From contig JAPNUR010000006.1 in the NCBI GenBank assembly GCA_026627385.1, forward strand, positions 1 through 64,000: DNA of 64,000 nucleotides, read 5' to 3'. Positions 1 through 8,882 of this stretch are shown here, piece by piece. Each line of letters begins with the position of its first letter. Within the stretch, counting starts at the first letter, position 1. Under the pieces are notes generated by a model. It was given only the letters and a program-made list of their open reading frames with translations. It had not been told where the DNA came from and did not search any database. This stretch comes from Bacillota bacterium. Lineage in GTDB: Bacteria > Bacillota > Sulfobacillia > Sulfobacillales > Sulfobacillaceae. The position numbers and the translations under genes are program-made.

Positions 1-83
1 ACGGTTGGACGAGATCCAGTGGCTCGTCGCAATCTTTCACAAAAGTTATCCACCACTGAGATTAACAAATAAGGAGTGTACGT

Positions 84-1043
84 ATGAAACTCGGCGTGTT
101 TACCGTGTTATTTGGCGATCGGCCCCTGCCCGCCATGTTGGACACCATCCGAGCGGCGGGGGTGGCCTGTGTAGAATTGGGCACTGGGGGATATCCCGGG
201 GATCAAGTGGGCCGCACGACATTGCTCGCCGACTCGGCAAAGGTTCAGGATTTGCGCCGCCAAGTGGCCGAGGCTGGCTTATCCATTGCCGCGCTGAGTT
301 GCCACGGCAATCCCTTGCATCCCCGAGCCGACGTGCGGGCGCAATTTGAGATCGCGTTTCAAGAAACGCTGCAGCTCGCGGAAGCCCTGGAGGTGCCGAC
401 CGTGGTGACCTTTTCGGGTTGCCCAGGCGACTCCGAGCATGCCCGCTATCCCAACTGGGTCACGTGTGCCTGGCCACCCGAGTACCGGGAACTCTTGGAA
501 TGGCAGTGGACCACCCAGGTGATCCCGTATTGGCAAGCCCAGAAAGATCAGTTGGTTGCCCGGGGCGTGCGCGTGGCACTGGAAATGCATCCGGGCTTTG
601 TCGTCTACAATCCGGAAACCCTCTTGCGTCTCCGCGACGCGGTGGGGCCGGTGATTGGGGCCAATCTCGATCCCAGCCATCTATTCTGGCAGGGCATCGA
701 TCCGGTGGAGGCCATTCGTGCGCTAGGCTCAGCCATCTATCACGTGCATGCCAAAGATACCCGGCTCGAGGAAGCGCTGATTGCCGTTAACGGTGTGCTG
801 GATCCACAAAGCTACGGGGCGCTGTTGACGCGCCGCTGGCTCTTTCGCACGCTGGGATATGGCCACGACGCCGGCGTGTGGCGGAACATCTTGTCTACGC
901 TTCGAATGGTGGGCTATGACGGCGTGGTGAGCATTGAACACGAAGATGCGCTCCTCTCAATCGAGGAAGGGTTTTCCAAGGCGGTGGATTTTTTGAAACC
1001 GCTGCTTCTCAGCGAAGAGCCCGCCACCCCGTGGTGGACGTAA
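84..1043 (+). CDS. Sugar phosphate isomerase/epimerase, TIM barrel
   Basis: 319 aa protein of the xylose-isomerase-like TIM-barrel family, which isomerises or epimerises sugars and inositol derivatives in the cytoplasm. Visible family signatures are ALEMHPGF near residue 165, NLDPSH near 194, HVHAKD near 220 and SIEHED near 283; these supply the metal-binding E, D, H and E residues. The ATG follows an AAGGAG ribosome-binding site. It is the first of three closely spaced genes, the next two being NAD-dependent dehydrogenases of the Gfo/Idh/MocA family. That combination is typical of inositol or uncommon-sugar catabolism; the actual substrate cannot be read from the sequence. The operon may begin upstream of the window edge. 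Confidence 0.85.
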   Translation: MKLGVFTVLFGDRPLPAMLDTIRAAGVACVELGTGGYPGDQVGRTTLLADSAKVQDLRRQVAEAGLSIAALSCHGNPLHPRADVRAQFEIAFQETLQLAEALEVPTVVTFSGCPGDSEHARYPNWVTCAWPPEYRELLEWQWTTQVIPYWQAQKDQLVARGVRVALEMHPGFVVYNPETLLRLRDAVGPVIGANLDPSHLFWQGIDPVEAIRALGSAIYHVHAKDTRLEEALIAVNGVLDPQSYGALLTRRWLFRTLGYGHDAGVWRNILSTLRMVGYDGVVSIEHEDALLSIEEGFSKAVDFLKPLLLSEEPATPWWT

Positions 1044-1078
1044 GACACTCAATAAAGCAAAAGACAAGGAGTCATAGG

Positions 1079-2161
1079 ATGGATACAATTCAAGTGGCCC
1101 TGATTGGCTTGGGGGGAATAGCACACGGGAAACACCTGCCGGCGTTGGCAGCGCGGGACGACGTGGCCCTGGTCGGGTTTTGCGATCTCGTGGAAGAGCG
1201 GGCCCAGCGTGCTGCTGCGCAGTATGGAGTACCGGGCGCCATTGTAACTACCGATTATCGGGAGGTGCTGACCCCGGAGGTGGATGTGGTCTATGTGCTG
1301 ACCACCAACGATGCCCATGCCGCCTTGAGCATCGCCGCGCTCCAAGCGGGCAAGCACGTGTTTTGCGAAAAGCCAATGGCCGTGACCGCGGCCGAAGCGG
1401 AGGCCATGGTGACGGCAGCGCGCATGGCCGGCAAGGTGCTGACCGTAGGCTACCAGAGCCGTTTTCGGGCCGACGCCCAGTACCTCAAGAGGCTCTGCGA
1501 CCAGGGCGAGCTGGGCCATATTTATTTTGCCAAGGCGCTCGCCGTGCGTCGGCGGGGGGTGCCCACCTGGGGCGCATTTCTGTCCAAGGAGAAGCAAGGG
1601 GGCGGGCCACTCATCGACATTGGAAGTCATGCCTTGGACTTGACGCTTTGGCTTATGAATAACTATGCGCCGCGCGTCGCTTTCGGTGCCACCCATCACC
1701 AATTGGCACGCGAGCCGCATCCGGAAAATGCCTGGGGACCATGGGATCCCGCCCAATTTACCGTGGAGGAAGCAGCCTTTGGGATGGTGCAGATGGCGAA
1801 CGGCGCGACGATCATGGTGGAGGCCAGTTGGGCACTGAACACCTTGGAGGAGGGAGAAGCCCAGACTCTGCTCTGCGGGACCAAGGCCGGTGCGGACATG
1901 AAAGAGGGGCTCAGGATTAACGGCGATCATGCCGGGAAACTTTACACTCTGACACCGGAGATGAGCGGGGGCGGGGTGGCCTTTTTTGCTGCCCGCACGC
2001 CGGAGGACACGGGCCGCCTCGAAGTTGAAAACTTTCTCGCCGCTGTTCGCGGGAAGGCCGAACTTGTGGTGCAGCCCGAGCAAACCCTGGTTGTGACCCG
2101 GATTCTCGAGGGGTTGTATCAATCGGCAACCCGCGGGGAGCCCGTGTATTTTGACCCGTAG
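1079..2161 (+). CDS. Gfo/Idh/MocA family oxidoreductase
   Basis: 360 aa NAD(P)-dependent sugar or inositol dehydrogenase. The N-terminal Rossmann motif is GLGGIAHGKHLPAL, the family EKP motif (CEKPMAV) is near residue 97 and the catalytic-domain motif DIGSHALDL is near residue 180. The start is placed at the ATG at 1079, preceded by AAGGAG; an earlier in-frame start at 1031 would overlap the upstream gene and add an unrelated 16-residue leader. It lies 35 nt after the isomerase gene and 38 nt before a second dehydrogenase, so the three are probably co-transcribed. Substrate not assignable. Confidence 0.87.
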   Translation: MDTIQVALIGLGGIAHGKHLPALAARDDVALVGFCDLVEERAQRAAAQYGVPGAIVTTDYREVLTPEVDVVYVLTTNDAHAALSIAALQAGKHVFCEKPMAVTAAEAEAMVTAARMAGKVLTVGYQSRFRADAQYLKRLCDQGELGHIYFAKALAVRRRGVPTWGAFLSKEKQGGGPLIDIGSHALDLTLWLMNNYAPRVAFGATHHQLAREPHPENAWGPWDPAQFTVEEAAFGMVQMANGATIMVEASWALNTLEEGEAQTLLCGTKAGADMKEGLRINGDHAGKLYTLTPEMSGGGVAFFAARTPEDTGRLEVENFLAAVRGKAELVVQPEQTLVVTRILEGLYQSATRGEPVYFDP

Positions 2162-2199
2162 CCCGCCGCTAGCGTCAGAGAGGAAAGGAGGCCGAGTAC

Positions 2200-3225
2200 A
2201 TGATTCGCGTAGCCATGCTCAGTCAATGGCACGTTCATGCCGTCGACTACGCCCGCCAGGCAAAAGCGCATCCGCAAATCGGAATCGCCGCAGTCTGGGA
2301 TGAAAATCCCGATCGAGGCGCGGCCTGGGCACGGGAACTAGGAGTACCATTTTACGATGATCTCGAAGCCGTTCTCCAGGATCCAGCCATTGATGGCGTC
2401 GTGGTGACCGCCCCGACCACCCAGCACTGGATGGTGATTGGGAAGGCCATTCAACAAGGAAAGCATGTGTTTAGCGAAAAGGTGTTGGCCTTGACGGCCG
2501 CGGACTGTGACGCCATCTTTAGGGCGGCCGATGTTCACAGGGTTCAGGTCATGCTTTCTCTGCCACGCCTTTCGTACCCGACCGTGGTGTATGCCCAGCA
2601 CGCGGTAGCGCAGGGGTGGCTCGGGGATCTCACATTGATTCGCTGCCGAGCGGCCCATGATGGGGCTGTGTCAACGCCAACGCATCCTCAGGGCTGGCTA
2701 CCGGCCGCATTTTTTAACGTGGCCGAGACAGGGGGCGGTGCCTTTGTCGATTTGGGCGCGCATCCGATTTACGTGACCAATCGACTGATGGGGCCAGCGC
2801 GGGCGGTGACCGCGCATTTTGCCCACCACACTCAGCGCGCCGTGGAGGATAACGCGGTGGTGGTGGTGGAATATGCGTCCGGAGCGTTAGGCGTGTTGGA
2901 AACGAGCTTTGTGTCGCATGGGAGCCCCTTTCAATTGCAGCTCTACGGTACTCAGGGTACGCTCCTCATTAATGACGACAAGGCAGAGCTCCGAAGCACC
3001 TTGATTGCCAATGATCAATGGGTTTCGCCGACCCTGCCGCCCCCCTTGCCGAGTCCAATGGAGCAATGGGTGCGGTCTATTTTGGGCGAGCCCTCCCCGG
3101 TCTCGGGCGGGATCACGCGGGAGGATATGCGGAATTTAACGCTCATCAACGAACTCGCGGCGCGATCGCACCAAGAACAGCGACGCGTGATGGTCAGGGA
3201 CGATGCGGCATCATCATCGGCCTAA
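2200..3225 (+). CDS. Gfo/Idh/MocA family oxidoreductase
   Basis: 341 aa second dehydrogenase of the operon, only distantly like its upstream neighbour. It has the Rossmann N-terminus, an SEKVLALT stretch near residue 91 where most family members have EKP (here the Pro is Val), and GGGAFVDLGAHPIYV near residue 180, matching the substrate-binding face. A strong GAAAGGAGG ribosome-binding site precedes the ATG. Likely acts on the same pathway intermediate as the upstream gene or its keto product; this is inferred from context. Downstream sequence is degenerate, so the operon appears to end here. Confidence 0.85.
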   Translation: MIRVAMLSQWHVHAVDYARQAKAHPQIGIAAVWDENPDRGAAWARELGVPFYDDLEAVLQDPAIDGVVVTAPTTQHWMVIGKAIQQGKHVFSEKVLALTAADCDAIFRAADVHRVQVMLSLPRLSYPTVVYAQHAVAQGWLGDLTLIRCRAAHDGAVSTPTHPQGWLPAAFFNVAETGGGAFVDLGAHPIYVTNRLMGPARAVTAHFAHHTQRAVEDNAVVVVEYASGALGVLETSFVSHGSPFQLQLYGTQGTLLINDDKAELRSTLIANDQWVSPTLPPPLPSPMEQWVRSILGEPSPVSGGITREDMRNLTLINELAARSHQEQRRVMVRDDAASSSA

Positions 3226-3319
3226 AGGCGGGGAGGATGTGGTCATGGGTATTCCTACCCTGGAAGGGGACCCAAGGCGAGTACGTCTTAGTTGTCGTGC
3301 AGGGCCGACGGCTCGCTAG

Positions 3320-3720
3320 ATGCTGGTCGAGGAAGGATTTATCCATTAAATTGCCAACCGAATTCGTAGTCGAGCCGCGTCATGGGGCATTGAGGTGCAA
3401 AACGTGGAAATCCGCGATTTGGAGATTCCCGACTCGCTGCAGGACATTTTGAGCCGGAAGGCTCAGGCTCAAGCGGAAAAAGGTGCTCGGCGAATTTACG
3501 GCGAGACTGAGGTTGTGGCGGTGGAAGAGTTTTTCAAAGCGGCCCATATTTGAAAAGTCCACGGTGGCGTTTCGTCTGCACGGATTGAACGTGTTGCTGG
3601 AAGCGGTGAAATCCGACAAGAATACGTTGTTGTACTTGCCAACCGATCTAATGGACATGATGCGATCGGCCGATGTGGAGTCAACCATCGGCGTACTCAA
3701 CCCAAAGGGGCGCAGCGCCC
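3320..3720 (+). pseudogene. Slipin/stomatin-like (SPFH) remnant
   Basis: Two reading frames together carry the middle and end of an SPFH/band-7 slipin. One frame reads GIEVQNVEIRDLEIPDSLQ then a coiled-coil-like RKAQAQAEKGARRIYGE segment and stops at a TGA near 3551. The next frame continues with FRLHGLNVLLEAVKSDKN and TLLYLPTDLMDMM, the usual C-terminal part. The N-terminal membrane segment and first half of the SPFH domain are absent and at least one frameshift is needed. It runs straight into a broken nuoI, so the whole 3.3-4.3 kb segment looks like decayed DNA. Confidence 0.65.
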
Positions 3721-3832
3721 CGGCCGTCCCCGACACTGAAGCCCTTGACCCACTGTCGGGGCCACCAAGAGTCCCCGGCGCCGATTACCTTAATCCAAAA
3801 ACGGTCTTTGCCAGCAGACTCGAGAGAGGACT

Positions 3833-4281
3833 AGGAAAATTGTTCGAGGCGCGTTGGCTTTATTGAAGGAGTTTGCGACGGTGCCACGGGGATTGAGCAT
3901 GCGGCGCGATACCTACCCTTACCCCGAAAAACGTCGTGAATATGCGCCGCGGTTTCGCGGCAAACACATGTTGGCCCGAGACGCGGAAGGGCTCGAGTTG
4001 TGCGTCGGCTGCGGTCTCTGCGAAGCGGTCTGTCCCGCTCACGCCATCCGGGTGGTGGCGGTGGAGACTGATGTCAACCATCCTGCAGCCATTTCTTGGA
4101 CAAACCGGTATGCGAGCGATTTTGAGGTTGACATGATTCGATGCATTTCTGCGGTATGTGTGAAGAGGCTTGTCCGACTAATGCCATCCAATTGACGCCG
4201 TTTAACGAATTGGCCGCCTACACCCGTCTGGAGATGATTGCGGACAAAGAAGAACTATTGAGGCCGGTTCACCAGCGTTAA
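3833..4281 (+). pseudogene. nuoI: NADH dehydrogenase subunit I, frameshifted
   Basis: Encodes the membrane-bound ferredoxin-like subunit that carries two 4Fe-4S clusters in complex I. The first frame gives LALLKEFATVPRGLSM, RFRGKHMLARD and the first cluster motif CVGCGLCEAVCP. After MIRCI near 4146 one base is missing; shifting frame restores [18 protein letters not shown] and a natural end at 4281. No clear start codon with ribosome-binding site exists, and no other nuo genes are nearby, so this is probably a duplicate relic. A sequencing error at 4146-4152 is the alternative and would give a near-complete protein. Confidence 0.75.
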
Positions 4282-4570
4282 AAAGCGTTGGCCATCAGCT
4301 TGCTCCGTCACGTGGGGGTGCCAAACATTCAACGCGTCGTGAATTATTTGCATCGCCAACAGGTCGCGTGCCTACTCTTCCCATAAGGCTCTATGGAATC
4401 CCGGCGACATGTTTTCCAGTCGTGACAGACCGGTCCATGGTGCTTTGGGCACCACGTTGTTGCGCTTGGCTGATCGCAGCCTCTGCACTGTCCAGTCCCC
4501 AGTCACCGGGTCACAAGTCAGCTTCTGCGTCGCGGGATCCCACAGGTTTTATCATAGAGCCCGTCGCAAC
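4282..4570. other. Gap with no recognisable gene
   Basis: Between the nuoI relic and the rplM promoter no reading frame resembles a known protein. A short frame just after 4282 reads LRHVGVPNIQRVVNYLHRQQ before stopping, which could be the tail of another decayed gene, but I cannot name it. A small inverted repeat lies around 4437-4454. Confidence 0.4.
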
Positions 4571-4599
4571 TTGACACCCATGATCCAAGTGGATAAAAT
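4571..4599 (+). promoter_or_regulatory. Sigma-A promoter of rplM-rpsI
   Basis: TTGACA at 4571-4576 and TAAAAT at 4594-4599 are separated by exactly 17 nt, a near-consensus housekeeping promoter. Transcription would start near 4606, giving a leader of about 50 nt before rplM. Confidence 0.8.
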
Positions 4600-4612
4600 A
4601 CTACTGTTTGGT

Positions 4613-4632
4613 TGTCGGACGGCGGGCCGACA
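4613..4632 (+). promoter_or_regulatory. Leader hairpin of rplM, possible L13 leader
   Basis: TGTCGG (4613-4618) pairs with CCGACA (4627-4632) across an 8-nt loop, inside the short transcribed leader of rplM. Firmicutes often carry an autoregulatory L13 leader RNA here; the position fits, but the match to that family was not tested. Confidence 0.4.
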
Positions 4633-4657
4633 GCGACCTGGGGAGGGGTAAACTGGG

Positions 4658-5092
4658 ATGTCTACCTATATGGCTCGTCCTGCTGAAGTAAAGCGCAAGT
4701 GGTATATCATTGACGCGGCGGGGGTGCCTTTAGGTCGAGTAGCCACAGCGGCAGCAATGCTCCTGCGTGGAAAACATAAGCCGATATATACGCCGCATAT
4801 TGACACGGGAGATTACGTCATTATTGTCAATGCGGACAAGGTGATATTAACCGGTCGCAAACTGGATCAAAAAATTTATTTCCGTCATTCAGGATATCCG
4901 GGTGGTGCCAAACGGACGGTGTACCGTCAATTAATGCTGAAGAAGCCGGACTTTGTGATGGAAAAAGCTGTTCGTGGGATGTTGCCGCATAACCACCTGG
5001 GACGGGCGATGTTCAAAAAGCTCAAGGTTTATCGCGGACCGGAGCATCCACATGCTGCGCAGCAACCGGAGAAGTGGGAGGTCAAGAAATAA
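4658..5092 (+). CDS. rplM: Ribosomal protein uL13 (L13)
   Basis: 144 aa, full length for bacterial L13, an early-assembling 50S protein. Typical signatures are [32 protein letters not shown], the [11 protein letters not shown] region and the [12 protein letters not shown] segment. It has its own TTGACA/TAAAAT promoter and leader hairpin, and is followed by rpsI with overlapping stop and start (TAATG), the usual bacterial order. A GGGGAGGGG ribosome-binding site lies before the ATG. Confidence 0.98.
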   Translation: MSTYMARPAEVKRKWYIIDAAGVPLGRVATAAAMLLRGKHKPIYTPHIDTGDYVIIVNADKVILTGRKLDQKIYFRHSGYPGGAKRTVYRQLMLKKPDFVMEKAVRGMLPHNHLGRAMFKKLKVYRGPEHPHAAQQPEKWEVKK

Positions 5093-5484
5093 TGGCGGTT
5101 GCGCAATTTTGGGGTACCGGGCGGCGCAAAAACGCGGTGGCCCGCGTCCGTTTGTTGCCGGGCACGGGCCGCATTGTCATTAACGGGCGAGATTTTGAAG
5201 AATATTTTCCAGTGATGACATTGCGCACGGGCATCTTGGCACCGTTAAAGGTGGCTGAGGTGGAGGGGCGGTTTGACGTCTTGGTACGCGTAGAGGGCGG
5301 CGGATTGTCGGGCCAGGCCGGGGCGGTGCGTCACGGTATTGCGCGGGCCTTATTGGCTGTCGATCCTAATTATCGCCAGCCCTTGAAACAGCGTGGGTTC
5401 TTGACGCGCGATGCGCGGGTCAAGGAGCGGCGAAAGTACGGATTGAAAAAAGCCCGGAAAGCCCCGCAGTTTTCGAAGCGCTAA
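5092..5484 (+). CDS. rpsI: Ribosomal protein uS9 (S9)
   Basis: 130 aa 30S subunit protein whose C-terminal tail reaches the P-site tRNA. It shows the family start [16 protein letters not shown], the central [19 protein letters not shown] and the C-terminal [17 protein letters not shown] ending in the conserved Lys-Arg. The ATG at 5092 overlaps the rplM stop by one base; an upstream in-frame GTG at 5074 would only add residues from inside rplM. A strong terminator follows directly. Confidence 0.98.
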   Translation: MAVAQFWGTGRRKNAVARVRLLPGTGRIVINGRDFEEYFPVMTLRTGILAPLKVAEVEGRFDVLVRVEGGGLSGQAGAVRHGIARALLAVDPNYRQPLKQRGFLTRDARVKERRKYGLKKARKAPQFSKR

Positions 5485-5487
5485 CGC

Positions 5488-5515
5488 AAAAGCCCCTAGC
5501 CAGGGGCTTTTCTTG
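5488..5515. terminator. Bidirectional Rho-independent terminator
   Basis: AAAAGCCCCT (5488-5497) and AGGGGCTTTT (5502-5511) form a stem with a 4-nt AGCC loop, with T-rich ends on both strands. It separates rpsI from the convergent regulator gene. Confidence 0.85.
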
Positions 5516-6790
5516 TTATCCCGGTGCACCGCTGAGAAAGGCGGTACGCGGCTCTTCGCCAGGACTACGTTCAAAGACCAAACGCCACAACTCATCAATC
5601 GCGCCTGCCCGCCGAGCTTTTACCGCCATCACAGCCAACTTCAGCTGGAGAACGGGGTCATGCGGTTGGTATTGCAGTGCCGCTGTCATGTCGTCTAATG
5701 CGGCGTTCACATGGGACTGGCGCTCGCCACGGAGCATCAGCGCGTAGGCTTTGGCGCGGTGGAAAATGGGGTCGTCGGGCTGCGCCAAGGCCCAGTCTAC
5801 AACCTCTCTCAGCCAATCATCCGCTGTCAGGTGGGCCGCAAGCTTAAGGCCGATATCCAGCGCTTGGACGAGGCATTGGGCTGGCATGCTGCGCTGATCC
5901 GCTTCGGCTTTGAGCCCCCGAATATACGTGACCGCTTCCTCGTATCGGGCCATATGGAAAAGGCAGCGGGCGATGTCAATTATGAGGCGCCAGCGCCCTT
6001 CGCCGGGCTTAAGTTGATGAAGATGGGCGATGGCCTGGCTGACCCACGTTGTGGCTTCTTCGCTGCGATTGAGCTCACACAACGCGGTAGCCATACGGAC
6101 TTCCAATTCCGCCGCTTCTCGCGGCTCAAGAGCGGCGGCCTCGTACGCTTCCTGGTAAAGAATTAAGGCAGAGTGCCATTCGCCATGTTGCCCGCAAAAA
6201 TCTCCATAATGCGTGAGCGCCTGTGCGAGCGGGCCAGTGAGCCGGGCCATTCGCGCCGTGTCTACGCTTTGACGGAAATAAGCGACCGCTTCGTGGAAGA
6301 GACCCTCAGCGGCAGCGGCCTGACCGAGAGCGAGCGCGGTTTCCGAAACCGCTTCCGGTTCTTCTGTGGCATGCAACCGGGATAGCGCGGACCGTAAGTG
6401 GTCCAGTGCTTCGCGATAACGGTGGCGCGACATTTCGAGTCGGCCCATCATGCTTTGAATTTTGGCCAGGAGGACATCGCGGCCCATGCGCTCGGCCAGG
6501 TGACGCGCTTCCTCCAAGCCCACGAGCGCTTCGTCGAGGCGGTGACTCAGCCACAACGCCTCGGAGGCTTTGAGCAGCACCTCAACCGTGCGCAACTCTT
6601 CGTCATTGTCGAGAAAATAGCCCACCGGTTTATCGAGCCGTTTGGCGATAATTTCTAAGGCCTTTCGCGAGGGCCGAATTCGCCCGAGTTCAACTTGGCT
6701 GACATAACTCTTAGTTAGTTCGTGACCCGCTAACTGTTCTTGAGTTAAGCCGAGTTTTTTACGGGCGTCGCGAATCTTCTCTCCGACCAC
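5516..6790 (-). CDS. HTH (XRE) regulator with TPR repeats
   Basis: About 424 aa. Residues 1-60 form an XRE/Cro-type helix-turn-helix (KIRDARKKLGLTQEQLA, then SYVSQVELGRIRPS). The rest is helical TPR-like repeats, for example ALWLSHRLDEALVGLEEA and EAVAYFRQSVDTARM. This layout is that of peptide- or metabolite-responsive Firmicute regulators (PlcR/Rgg-like). The start is placed at GTG 6790 because AGGAGG lies 7 nt upstream; ATG 6796 would sit only one base from that site. It is transcribed divergently from cca. The ligand and target genes are unknown. Confidence 0.8.
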   Translation of the reverse strand: MVGEKIRDARKKLGLTQEQLAGHELTKSYVSQVELGRIRPSRKALEIIAKRLDKPVGYFLDNDEELRTVEVLLKASEALWLSHRLDEALVGLEEARHLAERMGRDVLLAKIQSMMGRLEMSRHRYREALDHLRSALSRLHATEEPEAVSETALALGQAAAAEGLFHEAVAYFRQSVDTARMARLTGPLAQALTHYGDFCGQHGEWHSALILYQEAYEAAALEPREAAELEVRMATALCELNRSEEATTWVSQAIAHLHQLKPGEGRWRLIIDIARCLFHMARYEEAVTYIRGLKAEADQRSMPAQCLVQALDIGLKLAAHLTADDWLREVVDWALAQPDDPIFHRAKAYALMLRGERQSHVNAALDDMTAALQYQPHDPVLQLKLAVMAVKARRAGAIDELWRLVFERSPGEEPRTAFLSGAPG

Positions 6791-6865
6791 AAGCATTCCT
6801 CCTACTAACAATGTATCATAAGTACAAAGTCATTTAACAGGCCAGAGGGAAGGCAGAATCAGGCG

Positions 6866-8050
6866 ATGAGTCGATCGGTGGTAGAGCGCATTCGGAGGCT
6901 CCCCATTCCCCGTGAGGTGGTTGAGGTGATGACTAGCCTGTCCCGCGCCGGAGCCCGCGTCTATCTCGTAGGGGGTGCGATCCGGGATTGGGTGTGGCAA
7001 GGAGATGGCTTTGATGCGGGGCACACCGACTGGGATCTGACAACTGACCTCCATCCTGAACGACTGCGTCGATTGGCTCCGTTGACCCATGCGGGAGAAC
7101 GCTTCGGGACCTTTCGGTTTGGTGCCCACATTGAAGTGACCGCTATGCGAAACGATATGGAGTATACTGATGGTCGCCGCCCGCAAGCGGTGATTTGGAC
7201 AGCGAATGTTCAGCGCGATCTGGCGCGCCGAGATTTTACGGTGAACGCAGTAGCGTTTGACGGGCACGAGATTTTGGCAGTGGATGGCGCGTTAGAGGAC
7301 CTTGAAGAGCGGCGTATACGGGCGGTGGGACACCCTAGGGTGCGTTTTGAAGAGGATGCGCTGCGCATCTTGCGTCTTGTCCGTTTGGCGGGCAATTACC
7401 AGGCGTTGATGGACGGCCCCACATGGCAGGCAGCCCAAGAGCTGGTTTCATTGACTGAGCGGGTGAGTCGCGAGCGGCGACTCCGCGAGTTCTTGCGATT
7501 TTTAGAAAGCCCTCTGGCGGTGTGGCCACTCTGGGCCGATACGGGATTAGACGCGGCGCTGGATTGGCCGCGCTCGACCATTCCTCAACGAGACGGGATG
7601 CGCTTTGGCGCTGCCCCGAGCCATTCCCTCGCGCGGGTCATTGCTTACTTTTTGACGCGCTACGGGGATCAGCGGGAAACGCTACGACGATGGTCGGCGA
7701 CCTGGCCGCTTCCACGAGAATGGCGTCTGGCGGTGCGGCATTTGTTGGGGCGGGATACCTTGGACGTAGACAGCTGGCAGCGAGAGGCGCGATGGGGGAA
7801 TCACCCCTACACATGGTTATACGTGGATTTAGCTATGGCGGCGGGCTTGGCCCGCGAACAGTTAACGCCCATGACCCTTGCCCTGACACCGCGCGATTTA
7901 GCTGAACGGTGGGGCATGAAAGGACGGGCGATGCGGGCGGCTCTGGATTTTTTGCGTGACCAGGTTGACCGCCAGCCGGCGTTGAATCGCGCCGAGTCCC
8001 TGGTTTGGCTTCTCAACCAGTGGCAAGCCAGGCATGAAGTGGATTCCTAA
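6866..8050 (+). CDS. cca: tRNA nucleotidyltransferase (CCA-adding family)
   Basis: 394 aa class II nucleotidyltransferase that builds or repairs the 3' CCA end of tRNAs. Motifs in order: LVGGAIRDWV (residues 32-41), the catalytic carboxylates in DWDLTT near residue 56, GTFRFG, RRDFTVNAVAFD near 123, and EEDALRILRLVRLA near 165, which links to the nucleotide-selecting helix. The C-terminal helical region is family-like in length. Full CCA adders and A-adders look alike at this level, so the exact activity is not settled. It is followed after 29 nt by a cell-wall amidase gene. Confidence 0.9.
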   Translation: MSRSVVERIRRLPIPREVVEVMTSLSRAGARVYLVGGAIRDWVWQGDGFDAGHTDWDLTTDLHPERLRRLAPLTHAGERFGTFRFGAHIEVTAMRNDMEYTDGRRPQAVIWTANVQRDLARRDFTVNAVAFDGHEILAVDGALEDLEERRIRAVGHPRVRFEEDALRILRLVRLAGNYQALMDGPTWQAAQELVSLTERVSRERRLREFLRFLESPLAVWPLWADTGLDAALDWPRSTIPQRDGMRFGAAPSHSLARVIAYFLTRYGDQRETLRRWSATWPLPREWRLAVRHLLGRDTLDVDSWQREARWGNHPYTWLYVDLAMAAGLAREQLTPMTLALTPRDLAERWGMKGRAMRAALDFLRDQVDRQPALNRAESLVWLLNQWQARHEVDS

Positions 8051-8056
8051 GACATA

Positions 8057-8074
8057 CCCCTCAAAGCGGAGGGG
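8057..8074 (+). promoter_or_regulatory. Hairpin covering the amidase ribosome-binding site
   Basis: CCCCTC (8057-8062) pairs with GAGGGG (8069-8074) around AAAGCG. The GGAGG ribosome-binding site of the next gene (8068-8072) lies in the 3' arm, so folding would hide it. The trailing TTT also permits a weak terminator reading. Confidence 0.5.
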
Positions 8075-8079
8075 TTTCC

Positions 8080-8835
8080 ATGACTTGGACCACGCGGACT
8101 GTCTCGCGGATGATGGTGGCATTGACCGTCGCTATCCTCATTGGAAGCTTTGTGTTGGTTCGTCCTGCGGGGGGCCAGTCGTCAGGAGAATCTGAAGCCG
8201 GCTTGCCGCCACTCATCGGCGATCTCCTGCGGGGTCGGACCGTCATTCTCGATCCCGGTCATGGCGGCTTTGACCCGGGGGCACGCGGTCGCGAGGCCAT
8301 CGAGTCAGAGATTAATCTGGCCATCGCCTTAAAGCTCCGAACTTGGTTCCAGATGGCAGGGGCCCATGTGTTGATGACCTGGGATAGTCCTAGCGATATT
8401 GAAGCGGGGCGCAAATATCGCGTGCGCGATCGGTTATCATGGATTAACCAGCAACGCGCCGATCTGCTGATTGATATTCATTGCAACTCTGGTGCGTCAG
8501 CCTACCGCGGGCCACAAACATTTTATTGGAGTGGAGCCGCAAGTTATCATTTAGCGCGCGCCGTTCAAGAAGAGCTCCAGTATTTTACCCACACCCGGCG
8601 CGAGGTGAAGCGCATTGATCAATACGTCCTGCGATACGCGCACATGCCCGCCATTAATGTCGAAGTCGGATTTATTACTAACCCAGAAGAAGAACGCCGC
8701 TTGATGGACAGCCGCTATCAACAAGATTTGACCTGGTACATCTTTATTGGGACCGAACGATGGCTTCTCAAGGGGCGTTGGCCGGCAGAGCTGCTCGATG
8801 CGCCACCTCCGACGGATTTATTGATCCGCGATTAA
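8080..8835 (+). CDS. cwlD: N-acetylmuramoyl-L-alanine amidase, CwlD-like
   Basis: 251 aa secreted or membrane-tethered zinc amidase (Amidase_3) that cuts the lactyl-amide bond of peptidoglycan. Residues about 11-33 form a hydrophobic signal segment (MVALTVAILIGSFVLV). The domain starts at TVILDPGHGGFDPGARG (Zn-binding His), followed by E in the SEINLAIALK helix, DIHCNSGAS (second Zn-binding His) and VEVGFITNPEE (catalytic Glu). The length and single-domain layout fit CwlD, which makes muramic-lactam in the spore cortex; the sporulation role is inferred. Its ribosome-binding site lies in a hairpin. Confidence 0.8.
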   Translation: MTWTTRTVSRMMVALTVAILIGSFVLVRPAGGQSSGESEAGLPPLIGDLLRGRTVILDPGHGGFDPGARGREAIESEINLAIALKLRTWFQMAGAHVLMTWDSPSDIEAGRKYRVRDRLSWINQQRADLLIDIHCNSGASAYRGPQTFYWSGAASYHLARAVQEELQYFTHTRREVKRIDQYVLRYAHMPAINVEVGFITNPEEERRLMDSRYQQDLTWYIFIGTERWLLKGRWPAELLDAPPPTDLLIRD

Positions 8836-8859
8836 CTCAAGTTCCAGCGGGCCGCGGGG

Positions 8860-8865
8860 TATAAT
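8860..8865 (+). promoter_or_regulatory. -10 element before arginase gene
   Basis: A perfect TATAAT lies 17 nt before the arginase ATG. No good -35 is visible at the right distance. Transcription would start near 8872, giving a very short leader. Confidence 0.5.
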
Positions 8866-8882
8866 GTGAAGAGGGGTGTCAC

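Noticed and set aside
1049-2122. Long open frame on the minus strand opposite the first dehydrogenase gene
   Set aside because: No recognisable domain, no ribosome-binding site, and it mirrors a clear plus-strand gene; frames opposite GC-rich genes are often open.
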